From: Methanomassiliicoccaceae archaeon
GTDB taxonomy: Archaea; Thermoplasmatota; Thermoplasmata; Methanomassiliicoccales; Methanomethylophilaceae
Length of the DNA stretch: 18,498 nt
Direction of reading: 5' to 3'
Assembly (NCBI GenBank): GCA_031260545.1
Contig: JAIRJQ010000063.1
Coordinates: 1-18,498, forward strand
This document shows positions 7,630 through 14,662 of the stretch, in pieces (positions within the stretch are counted from its first letter, which is position 1; each line of letters starts with the position of its first letter). Position numbers and translations under genes: made by a program. The notes beneath the pieces were generated by a model. That model was not told the DNA's origin. It made no database searches and worked only from the letters and a program-made list of their open reading frames with translations.

Positions 7630-8952
7630 ATGAACATTCGTGAGATCGCTGTCGATTCGCTGAAATATGCGAAAAAGATGGAGCACGCCGAATCATACGT
7701 TCTTCAGAGTGTTACTCATTCAGCATACATCGACGGAAGCAGGATCAGCAACATAGAAACAAAGATAGATTCCGGGATGTGCGTAAGAGTTGCCGATGAG
7801 AACAAACCGGGAAGAGCGTGCGTTACGCTCGGCGATGCGAAGGACAGCGAGAATTGCGTAAATTCTGCGATACGCGTTTCGTCGTTCTCGCCGAAGAACA
7901 ACAAATTCAAAGGATATCCGATGCCTTCCGGACCTGCCGTTGATGTGAAAGGCGTCTTTGACAAAAAGATAGAGGACATCACCGGTGCGGAACTTAGGGA
8001 CATATTATCGGCAGTGATCGGCTCATGCGGATCCGAGATACCGAGAGGATTGCTCAGATTGTCGGTGATCGGGTCTGCGGTCGCCAACAGCAATGGACTT
8101 TTAACTGAGCACAGAAGCACAATGATGTACGGTCATTTCACATCCATGTTCAGAGGCACAAGGAACGGCGAAGGGACGGAATCGTTACATGGCGCATCGT
8201 TGACCATAGATCCGGAACATATCGGAAAAGAATTGGACAGAAAGGCAAGAGCGTCAGCATCCGCGATACCGTTCAAAGGCAGTGAGAAAATGACAATGAT
8301 ACTGCCGCCGTGCGAACTCGGCGATATGATCATGTCCTCTGCAGGTTCAGCGCTGAATGGCGAGAATGTGTTCTATGAGCGCAGCCCGTGGACCGGTAAG
8401 ATGGATAAAGAAGTTGCATCCGCTTGTTTGACCCTGACCGATGATCCGACCACCCCGGGGCCGTTATGCTCGGCGTTCGATGACGAGGGGACCCCTTCAC
8501 AAAAAAAAGTGCTCGTTGATAATGGGATATTAAGATCATTCATACGCGACAGCTTCGTCGGGAACAGCACAGGCAACGGAATGCGCCGGAATTCCACTGA
8601 TGCGCAGAATGTCTATTGTTCTTCGGTCGGAATAAGACCGATGAACATGATCGTCTCCAAAGGAGCGTATTCGCAGGATGACATCATATCGCAGACGGAT
8701 AACGGAATATTTGTTGAAAAATTCGCTTGGCCGGAGGCCGACCCTCTTACGGGAAGGTTCGGTCTCGAGGTGCGCTGCGGCCACATAATACGCAACGGAA
8801 AGATAACTGACACAATAAACAATTCGTTGTTGATGGGGAACATGTTCGATGCGCTGGCTAATATAGAATTCATAGGTAACGACGCGGTAAATATAGGCTG
8901 TGTGACAATACCGACGATGAGCTTCTCGGGAACGGAATTGGCAGGGAATTAA
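7630..8952 (+). CDS. tldE: TldE/PmbA subunit of the TldD/TldE protease
   Basis: This 440-residue partner of TldD lacks the HExxxH motif, as expected for the non-catalytic subunit. Family marks are the segment LCSAFDDEGTPSQKKVLVDNG, TGNGMRRNSTDAQNV (the G-x-G/R-rich stretch shared with TldD), and GRFGLEVRCGHIIRNGKITD near the C-terminus. The ATG at 7630 is 1 base after the tldD stop. The longer frame from 7573 would lie inside tldD and lacks homology. The stop TAA (8950-8952) shares the palindrome TTAA with the stop of the convergent cyclophilin-like gene. Confidence 0.9.
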   Translation: MNIREIAVDSLKYAKKMEHAESYVLQSVTHSAYIDGSRISNIETKIDSGMCVRVADENKPGRACVTLGDAKDSENCVNSAIRVSSFSPKNNKFKGYPMPSGPAVDVKGVFDKKIEDITGAELRDILSAVIGSCGSEIPRGLLRLSVIGSAVANSNGLLTEHRSTMMYGHFTSMFRGTRNGEGTESLHGASLTIDPEHIGKELDRKARASASAIPFKGSEKMTMILPPCELGDMIMSSAGSALNGENVFYERSPWTGKMDKEVASACLTLTDDPTTPGPLCSAFDDEGTPSQKKVLVDNGILRSFIRDSFVGNSTGNGMRRNSTDAQNVYCSSVGIRPMNMIVSKGAYSQDDIISQTDNGIFVEKFAWPEADPLTGRFGLEVRCGHIIRNGKITDTINNSLLMGNMFDALANIEFIGNDAVNIGCVTIPTMSFSGTELAGN

Positions 8953-9320
8953 AAGGAACGTTCGATGGTTATCCTTGTTCTGTCCCCTGAAGATTCCATT
9001 GCGCCGCACTCTTCTGTTATGTGACCGATCTTCTTCATAGGGAATGCCGCTACGGGCCTTTCATCAACGCTCAGCGGTGTCGGTCCGAAGAATATGCATA
9101 ACGCATCGGCGTCCGGCCAATACGCTATGTCGCCCTTCTCGAATGTATTCGTGTCGCCTTTCACCTTGGTGTCCAAATGCATCTCGAAATACATCTGACA
9201 GCCTAACATATTGATATCCGACGAGAACGGTAACGCTAACCAGATCTCATTCGATATGTCGGAACCGTCAAGGATCGCGGACCATTCCCCGCTTCGCGTT
9301 CTTATCTTGATGGAGCTCAT
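8949..9320 (-). CDS. Cyclophilin-like fold protein
   Basis: This 123-residue protein resembles the small archaeal/bacterial cyclophilin-like family (COG2164 type). The diagnostic part is GDIAYWPDADALCIFFGPTPLS followed by RPVAAFPMKKIGHIT. The N-terminus IKIRTRSGEWSAIL fits the first strands of the barrel. The family fold resembles peptidyl-prolyl isomerases, but activity is not established and the biological role is unknown. It lies 7 bases downstream of ilvC on the same strand and is probably in that transcript. Confidence 0.7.
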   Translation of the reverse strand: MSSIKIRTRSGEWSAILDGSDISNEIWLALPFSSDINMLGCQMYFEMHLDTKVKGDTNTFEKGDIAYWPDADALCIFFGPTPLSVDERPVAAFPMKKIGHITEECGAMESSGDRTRITIERSF

Positions 9321-9327
9321 GTTCCTG

Positions 9328-10314
9328 TTATTTTTTCCTTTCGAATAGTGCTCTTATGTCCTTTCCCACTATTTCCAATTCAAGGGCCGCATCATCGGCC
9401 TCCATCTTCTTCAGATTCTTAAGACCATTCTTCCACTCCGCGCGCCACTCATCCTTGAATTTTCCTGATTCTATGTCGGCAAGTATCGATCTCATTCCGT
9501 CTTTCGATTCTTTTGTTATGACACGGTCCCTTCTTGTGAGTCCGCCGAACTCCGCTGTATTGGAAACGACGTACCACATCTTTGCGAAACCGCCCGCCTG
9601 TATCAGGTCGACGATGAGCTTCACCTCATGCAGCACTTCAAAGTATGCTATCTCCGGAGGATAACCGCCTTCCCTTAACGTTTCGTAGCCTGCTTTGATC
9701 ATTGCGGTCACGCCGCCGCATAATACTGCCTGCTCTCCGAACAGGTCTGACTTCGTCTCAAAATCGAATGACGTCTCGAAGACGCCCGCTCTCGTTGACC
9801 CGATGCCTTTGGCCAATGCCAAAGCAATATTCTTTGCGTTGCCGGTGCTGTCCTTGTGCACCGATATTAACGCAGGTACACCGAACCCTTCCAGATATGC
9901 GATTCTTTCCATGTCCCCGGGGGACTTGGGGGCCATCATTATCACATCGATGCCTTCCTGCGGCGTTATCAAATTAAATGTTATCGCAAAACCGTGTGCG
10001 AACTCGAGCGCCGCACCTTTCTTCATGTTCGGCTTTACCATCTCTGTGTAGATGTCCGGCTGCACCTCGTCGGGAAGCAACATCATAACAACGTCCGCGC
10101 CTTTAACGGCTCCCGGGATCTCATCCACCTTGAGACCGTCCTCTTTCGCTTTCTTCCATGACGGCCCGTTCTTTCTTACCCCGACGGTAACATCCAATCC
10201 TGAATCATGAAGGCACAGTGCCTGTGCTCTTCCCTGTGCCCCGTATCCGAGCACCGCTATCTTCTTGCCCTTGAGAATATTCAAGTCCGCATCCGAATCG
10301 TGATAAATGTCCAT
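9328..10314 (-). CDS. ilvC: Ketol-acid reductoisomerase
   Basis: This 328-residue class I enzyme makes the 2,3-dihydroxy acids of valine and isoleucine synthesis from acetolactate or acetohydroxybutyrate, using Mg2+ and NAD(P)H. Seen in order: the Rossmann motif VLGYGAQGRA; the cofactor loop VGVRKNGPSW, whose Arg and Ser suggest NADPH; FAHGFAI with the conserved His; DLFGEQAVLCGG; and YFEVLHEVKLIVDL, which carry the metal-binding Asp and Glu residues. It also has VSNTAEFGG. One small departure is PKSPGDMER, where most class I enzymes have PGH; E. coli IlvC also differs there. Length is normal. The start follows a TATA promoter flanked by a perfect inverted repeat (10320-10365). Confidence 0.95.
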   Translation of the reverse strand: MDIYHDSDADLNILKGKKIAVLGYGAQGRAQALCLHDSGLDVTVGVRKNGPSWKKAKEDGLKVDEIPGAVKGADVVMMLLPDEVQPDIYTEMVKPNMKKGAALEFAHGFAITFNLITPQEGIDVIMMAPKSPGDMERIAYLEGFGVPALISVHKDSTGNAKNIALALAKGIGSTRAGVFETSFDFETKSDLFGEQAVLCGGVTAMIKAGYETLREGGYPPEIAYFEVLHEVKLIVDLIQAGGFAKMWYVVSNTAEFGGLTRRDRVITKESKDGMRSILADIESGKFKDEWRAEWKNGLKNLKKMEADDAALELEIVGKDIRALFERKK

Positions 10315-10319
10315 TTATT

Positions 10320-10365
10320 GACACCTTTGTTCGCACGCATGCTCTGAAAGATTATAAAAGGTGTC
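10320..10365 (-). promoter_or_regulatory. ilvC promoter with 9-bp inverted repeat (candidate operator)
   Basis: Read on the minus strand, CCTTTTATAATC (about 10350-10361) is a good TATA box 36-47 bases before the ilvC ATG. The arms GACACCTTT (10320-10328) and AAAGGTGTC (10357-10365) are perfect 9-bp inverted repeats. One arm overlaps the TATA/BRE region and the other lies just after the expected transcription start near 10330. Because one arm is outside the mRNA, a protein-binding operator is more likely than an RNA hairpin. No specific regulator can be named. Confidence 0.55.
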
Positions 10366-10414
10366 CCCTTGGAACAGATTTTCACATTATCCGTTAACTT
10401 GATGATAATTAAAA

Positions 10415-10433
10415 TGCCGGCAGGAACGCCGGC
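10415..10433 (-). terminator. Hairpin downstream of the four-TM protein gene
   Basis: GCCGGC (10428-10433) and GCCGGC (10416-10421) can form a 6-bp G/C stem with a 6-base loop. On the minus strand it is followed by ATTTTAATTATC. It lies 12 bases past the stop of the membrane protein gene and before the ilvC promoter, so it plausibly ends that transcript. Confidence 0.45.
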
Positions 10434-10444
10434 CTGAAAGTTGT

Positions 10445-10858
10445 TTATTTATGCTTGTTCGGTGCGACAGCTCCGATGAATACAAGCAGACCGGCCACCA
10501 ATGTAAGATAGATCCCTGTTCCGGCCAAGTTCTCTAAGACCTTGAGTATATCTGAATAGTCGAAGGCGTCGGTTATAAGCAAGATCGGTGCTAAGAATAT
10601 GCCTATGCCTGCAATGAACAGCAATACTCTTGTTCCGGCTCCGCCTTTGCCTCCGAGCACTAACCCTCCGACCAGAACGGCGACCGCGCCTAAGGCCGCC
10701 GCCGCGATCGGCATGTAGATCATCATGGAATCCTCGTTCCCGTTCTGGAATATCTCCAGGCCTGTGTAGCCGAATAATGTCCATTCCAGGAACAGTGATA
10801 CTATCGCTATAATGCCTCCAATGAGTGCTATGACCCCTGCGAATGTTTCTCTTCCCAT
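10445..10858 (-). CDS. Small four-TM membrane protein of unknown function
   Basis: This 137-residue protein is almost entirely hydrophobic. Likely membrane helices lie at about residues 7-24, 47-68, 78-95 and 113-131. The loop between helices 1 and 2 is acidic (NGNEDS) and a Gly-rich basic loop (GGKGGAGTR) sits between 2 and 3. No catalytic motif is visible. The start is well supported by a strong ribosome site, GAGGAGGTGA, placed 5 bases before the ATG. A TATA-like GATTATTATAACC lies further upstream (about 10888-10900). It sits between ilvB and ilvC on the same strand but has its own promoter-like sequence and terminator-like hairpin, so a link to branched-chain synthesis is not implied. 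Confidence 0.7.
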   Translation of the reverse strand: MGRETFAGVIALIGGIIAIVSLFLEWTLFGYTGLEIFQNGNEDSMMIYMPIAAAALGAVAVLVGGLVLGGKGGAGTRVLLFIAGIGIFLAPILLITDAFDYSDILKVLENLAGTGIYLTLVAGLLVFIGAVAPNKHK

Positions 10859-10971
10859 TTTTCACCTCCTCGTAGTGGTATTGATAGGTTATAATAATCG
10901 GCGTTAAATCCTTTTACATCTGCAAGTGAATTCAGATGCTGCCCCGCGAGTTGATGCCGTATTGACATACA

Positions 10972-12642
10972 TCAGAACGGACATTTCCCTCTTATGATCG
11001 GCAGTGTCGGATTAGGCGGCAGCATCGGCAATACCGCTTCGTCCTGATCTATTAGTATATCCACAAGGCACACCCGGTCGGATGCGAGCGCTTCTTTGAA
11101 CGCCTTTCCTAACTCCGACGGGCGTTCCACGCGTATGCCTTTCGCGCCGAACGCTTCCGCGAGTTTTACGAAATCGGGATTGGATTTTTGTAATTCCGTT
11201 CCCGAATAACGTTCATTCCAGAAGAGCTTCTGCCACTGCTTTACCATTCCTAACCATCCGTTGTTCATCAGACAGATGACAACGGGAACATTCTCGGCCA
11301 CCGCCGTCGCCAGTTCCTGAACGACCATCAGCAGACCGCCGTCGCCGACTATCGCTATCACCTTCTTATCGGGCTTGGCGATCTTTGCGCCGATCGCCGC
11401 AGGGAATCCGAATCCCATCGTTCCCATGCCTCCCGATGATATCAGCTGCCTGGGGCGCTGAATTCTTAGATGATGCATCGCCCACATCTGGTTCTGGCCC
11501 ACGTCCGTTGTGATTATTGTATTCTCGTCCAATATTTTGTTTATCTCGGCCATGACTCGTCTTGGGGATATAGGTGTCGTATTATCGTTAATGTTATCGC
11601 AGGAACATCTCTTCTTCACTTCTTTTATACGGTCCACCCACTCCTTGCACGGAGTGCTCTGCTTCAGCTGCGATATGATCTCCTGCATCGCACCCTTCGC
11701 ATCCGCCAGTATGTTCACCGCGGTATGCGCGTGTTTGTTGAACTCCACGCGGTCAATATCTATCTGTATCACTTTACAATTCTGGGACATCTTGTTGTGC
11801 ATGCTGTGACTTCTATCAGAGAATCGTGTTCCTATTGCGATCACGAGGTCGGCTTCCTTCATTGCGTTCAGAGAGCTCATCTTTCCGTGCATCCCCATCG
11901 ATCCCATTGATAGCGGGTGGTCATACGGTATCGAGCCCAGTCCCATCAGCGGCATTATCACCGGCGCTTGTATCAATTCTGCAAGCTGTATCAGCTCATT
12001 CGATGAATTGGATGATATTACGCCTCCTCCTGCGATTATCAGAGGGCGCTGCGCCTTTCTTATGAGACCGATCGCATACGGCAGTTTCGAAAGGTCTTCG
12101 CGGACCTCAACGGGATCGAACTTCTTGTTCAGAAGCGAAGCGTCAATGTCGGAGTTTATCGCATCCACCGGAAGATCGATGTGAACCGGCCCCTGCCTTC
12201 CCGCGAGAGATATCTCCCATCCTCTTGAGACAGCTTCCGGCAACATTTGAAGATCGAGTACTCTGTAATTGTATTTGGTGACCGGCATCATAAGGCTGAA
12301 CGCGTCCACTTCCTGGAACGCACCCATCCCGAGGACCATCGTTGAAACTTGTCCCGTTAGAACGATCATCGGTATCGAATCGGCGAATGCCGTTGCTACG
12401 CCTGTTACGAGATTTGTCGCACCGGGACCTGACGTTGCCAAACAAACGCCCGGTCTTCCGGACGCACGTGCATACCCATCCGCCATGTGCGCGGCGCACT
12501 GTTCGTGGCGTACGAGCACATGCCTTACAGATGAGTTGAGGATCTCGTCAAATATAGGTATGACCTGACCTCCGGGGTAGCCGAACATAGTTTCGACGCC
12601 TTTATCTTCCAACATCTTCAGGAGCGCTCTTGAGCCTTTCAT
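10972..12642 (-). CDS. ilvB: Acetolactate synthase, large (catalytic) subunit
   Basis: This 556-residue ThDP enzyme condenses pyruvate with pyruvate or 2-oxobutyrate, the first common step to valine, leucine and isoleucine. The N-terminal PYR domain has FGYPGGQVIPIFDE and LVRHEQ with catalytic E47. The central domain has the FAD-type AHAS stretch GSMGMHGK. The C-terminal domain has the ThDP motif GDG (433-435), and NN follows at 460-461, the usual spacing. Length is normal. The last residues TLPIIRGKCPF are typical of the family. No small regulatory subunit (ilvN) is seen beside it, and the next gene downstream is a membrane protein. It is divergent from the deacetylase gene across 84 bases. 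Confidence 0.94.
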   Translation of the reverse strand: MKGSRALLKMLEDKGVETMFGYPGGQVIPIFDEILNSSVRHVLVRHEQCAAHMADGYARASGRPGVCLATSGPGATNLVTGVATAFADSIPMIVLTGQVSTMVLGMGAFQEVDAFSLMMPVTKYNYRVLDLQMLPEAVSRGWEISLAGRQGPVHIDLPVDAINSDIDASLLNKKFDPVEVREDLSKLPYAIGLIRKAQRPLIIAGGGVISSNSSNELIQLAELIQAPVIMPLMGLGSIPYDHPLSMGSMGMHGKMSSLNAMKEADLVIAIGTRFSDRSHSMHNKMSQNCKVIQIDIDRVEFNKHAHTAVNILADAKGAMQEIISQLKQSTPCKEWVDRIKEVKKRCSCDNINDNTTPISPRRVMAEINKILDENTIITTDVGQNQMWAMHHLRIQRPRQLISSGGMGTMGFGFPAAIGAKIAKPDKKVIAIVGDGGLLMVVQELATAVAENVPVVICLMNNGWLGMVKQWQKLFWNERYSGTELQKSNPDFVKLAEAFGAKGIRVERPSELGKAFKEALASDRVCLVDILIDQDEAVLPMLPPNPTLPIIRGKCPF

Positions 12643-12726
12643 GTTAATACTTCCAATATCGCACCACTGGGAAGCTAATAGTTATTTATTAAGGATTTCC
12701 TATCTATAGATGCTGGAAGGCGTTAC

Positions 12727-13713
12727 ATGGCGATAGTCTATCACAAAAAGCTACTTGCGCATACACAGTGGGAGGGGCATCCCGAATCTCCCTTCAGGCT
12801 GAAGACGCTGAAGAAGAAGCTTATGCAGGAAGGCCTGTGGGGCGATGTGATCCCTCCGGTGATGATAAAGGACGATGATGTTCTAAAAGTTCATACGGCG
12901 GAACACTTAAAACGTCTCAAGGCCGGCGGGAATGTCTTCTTAGACCCTGATACACTGCTGAGGGACGAGACATACGGTCTTGCGATGCTGTCCGCATCGG
13001 TCGCCGTCACCGCTGTGAAATTAGCAAAGAACGGTGTTCCGACGTTCGCCGTAACACGTCCGCCGGGGCATCATGCCGGCAAGGATTTTATGGGCGGCTT
13101 TTGCTATCTGAACAATATATCCATTGCTGTTGAAGCTGCGGGAGCGAGAACTGCCATTGTGGACCTCGATGTGCATCACGGCAACGGTACGGAGAACATA
13201 TTCTACGGACGTGATGACGTTCTGCTGATAGATGTGCATGAAGACAACCATTACCCTTACACAGGAAAAAAAGAGGACAGGGGATGCGGCGCCGGGGAGA
13301 ATTATACTGTGAACCTCCCTCTGCCTTCGGGCTGCGGTAACAACACATACAAAATGGTCATGAATGACATCATAATCCCCATACTCAGGAAGTTCGGACC
13401 GGAACTTATTGTTGTGTCTTTGGGAGTTGACGGGCATTACTGCGACCAGCACTCTAATATCAGTTTGAACACCCAAGGATACGTAGAACTGTGCAAACAG
13501 CTCATCGGAGAAAGCAAGGACGGAAAGATCGCCTTCGTCCTTGAAGGAGGGTACCATCTGCGGGCGACCGCGGAAGTGGCCGCCGGCGTCCTTGCGGCGC
13601 TGGAAGGCAGGGAGATCAAACCGGAATATAACGAAGAGAGGCCTGAGAACAGCAACGGGCCGCGCGCGGTCAGGAAATTAAAAGAATTTTTCGCAGAACG
13701 CTGGGGCATCTGA
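12727..13713 (+). CDS. Histone deacetylase/AcuC-family zinc deacetylase
   Basis: This 328-residue arginase-fold deacetylase is predicted to remove acyl groups from lysine side chains or small amines. The active site is complete: RPPGHHAG with the H115-H116 dyad, GFCYLNN, DLDVHHGNGTE with Zn ligands D148 and H150, GVDGH with the third Zn ligand D235, and EGGYHL with catalytic Y276. Other HDAC marks are the N-terminal HPESPFRL and VHTAEHLKRL. Typical family length is 310-380. The true substrate is unknown; archaeal members may act on acetyl-lysine proteins or acetylated polyamines. GGAAGG lies 6 bases before the ATG. The gene is divergent from ilvB, which may reflect only shared promoter space. 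Confidence 0.88.
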   Translation: MAIVYHKKLLAHTQWEGHPESPFRLKTLKKKLMQEGLWGDVIPPVMIKDDDVLKVHTAEHLKRLKAGGNVFLDPDTLLRDETYGLAMLSASVAVTAVKLAKNGVPTFAVTRPPGHHAGKDFMGGFCYLNNISIAVEAAGARTAIVDLDVHHGNGTENIFYGRDDVLLIDVHEDNHYPYTGKKEDRGCGAGENYTVNLPLPSGCGNNTYKMVMNDIIIPILRKFGPELIVVSLGVDGHYCDQHSNISLNTQGYVELCKQLIGESKDGKIAFVLEGGYHLRATAEVAAGVLAALEGREIKPEYNEERPENSNGPRAVRKLKEFFAERWGI

Positions 13714-13755
13714 TCGTTTGATCCGACGGCAGGGGCAGTACTACATATGCTCGTC

Positions 13756-13778
13756 CTGAGTGTTTGATACTGAGTGTT
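13756..13778. repeat. Direct repeat CTGAGTGTT upstream of the AbiE-like operon
   Basis: CTGAGTGTT occurs at 13756-13764 and again at 13770-13778, a 14-base period. It lies about 35-58 bases upstream of the inverted repeat around the antitoxin promoter, in the 196-base gap after the deacetylase gene. It may be an extra regulator site or chance. Confidence 0.35.
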
Positions 13779-13813
13779 AACTATTATTTTAGATCTTATC
13801 TGTTGTAATACGT

Positions 13814-13860
13814 GTGTATTCAGCAATATTTTTATATTATTTGCTAAATACACATAGCAA
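13814..13860 (+). promoter_or_regulatory. AbiE-like operon promoter with inverted repeat around the TATA box
   Basis: The arms GTGTATTCAGCAA (13814-13826) and TTGCTAAATACAC (13841-13853) are inverted repeats with 12 of 13 bases paired. The 14-base spacer TATTTTTATATTAT contains the likely TATA box, so transcription should begin near 13860. A further TAGCAA at 13855-13860 also pairs with TTGCTA (13841-13846). Known AbiEi antitoxins repress their own promoters by binding inverted repeats, so this is a good candidate for an autoregulatory operator. Confidence 0.6.
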
Positions 13861-13909
13861 TGATGCTTCTCTGAACGAACACAGACGAAAGAGATATGAG
13901 GCGATCCGA

Positions 13910-14662
13910 ATGATATATGCGGCGGTGCTGAAAGATATGACGGGTGTTACATTCCGGCGAGAGGATGTTCTTAATGCTGTGCTGAAAAAATATCCGGGAT
14001 ACAATGCGGGTTCTTTCAACAGGCACTTTTCCAGAATGCTTTCTAAAGATCTGATAGAGAATGTCGGAAGGAATCTGTATATCGCAACCTCTCCCGATAT
14101 CGCAAAGAAAACATATTTGTACGAACATACGAGCGCACAGTTCTCAGATGTGTCCTCGTTCATTGCGTCCGAGTTCCCTCTCGCCGACTTCCTTGTGTGG
14201 GAAACGACGCAGATGAATGAATTCTTTGGTCATCAGACGGCACAGAACATCATTGTGGTCTCGGCAGAGAAGATGCTCACTGAAATGATATTCGAAAGAA
14301 TGAAAGAACGATCATTCCGTGTACTGCTTTCACCAAAGCCCGAGGACATCAACAGATATGCGGAGAACGGTTCGGTGATAATAGAAAAGCTCAGTTCCCG
14401 CTATCCGAAGAATCGGACGGACAAACATGGTTACTCGATAGAAAAACTAATCGTGGACCTGTTCGCGGAAAGGACCATGAGATCTTTTTTCAGCAAAGGC
14501 GAATATCCGGCAGCGTTGGAAAACATATTCAGAAAATATAAGGTCAACGAGAACAGGATGTTCAATTACGCGAAGATGAGACGCGTGGACAATGCGATAA
14601 GGCATATGATCGAAAATGACACCGACGTGGACCTTTATACGGACGGTGAATTAATATTCTGA
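13910..14662 (+). CDS. AbiEi-like antitoxin/transcriptional regulator of a type IV toxin-antitoxin pair
   Basis: This protein of about 250 residues precedes and overlaps the AbiEii-like toxin. The N-terminal 70 residues (VTFRREDVLNAVLKKYPGY...RMLSKDLIENVGRNLYI) read like a winged helix. The rest (FLVWETTQMNEFFGHQTAQNIIVVSAEK, VLLSPKPEDI, IIEKLSSRYP) resembles the effector domain of AbiEi-type proteins. The frame is open from a GTG at 13814, but that lies in the promoter repeat upstream of the TATA box. The ATG at 13910 has a fitting ribosome site, GAGGCGATC, 3 bases before it, so that start is used here. In such systems the antitoxin blocks the toxin and represses the operon. The assignment rests mainly on the partner and the general pattern; the exact subfamily is uncertain. 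Confidence 0.65.
   Translation: MIYAAVLKDMTGVTFRREDVLNAVLKKYPGYNAGSFNRHFSRMLSKDLIENVGRNLYIATSPDIAKKTYLYEHTSAQFSDVSSFIASEFPLADFLVWETTQMNEFFGHQTAQNIIVVSAEKMLTEMIFERMKERSFRVLLSPKPEDINRYAENGSVIIEKLSSRYPKNRTDKHGYSIEKLIVDLFAERTMRSFFSKGEYPAALENIFRKYKVNENRMFNYAKMRRVDNAIRHMIENDTDVDLYTDGELIF

Noticed and set aside
9900..9945. ilvC has PKSPGDMER where class I enzymes usually have PGH, suggesting a changed active site.
   Set aside because: The Arg and Tyr of the segment align, and E. coli IlvC has PGT at the same place, so this is normal variation.
11470..11910. 146-codon open frame on the plus strand inside ilvB.
   Set aside because: It is antisense to conserved ilvB sequence and its translation is not like any recognisable protein.
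13021..13557. 178-codon open frame on the minus strand inside the deacetylase gene.
   Set aside because: The opposite strand has a complete HDAC active site; this frame has no independent support.
13814..13909. Longer antitoxin start at GTG 13814.
   Set aside because: The codon lies in the left arm of the promoter repeat and upstream of the TATA box; ATG 13910 has a ribosome site.
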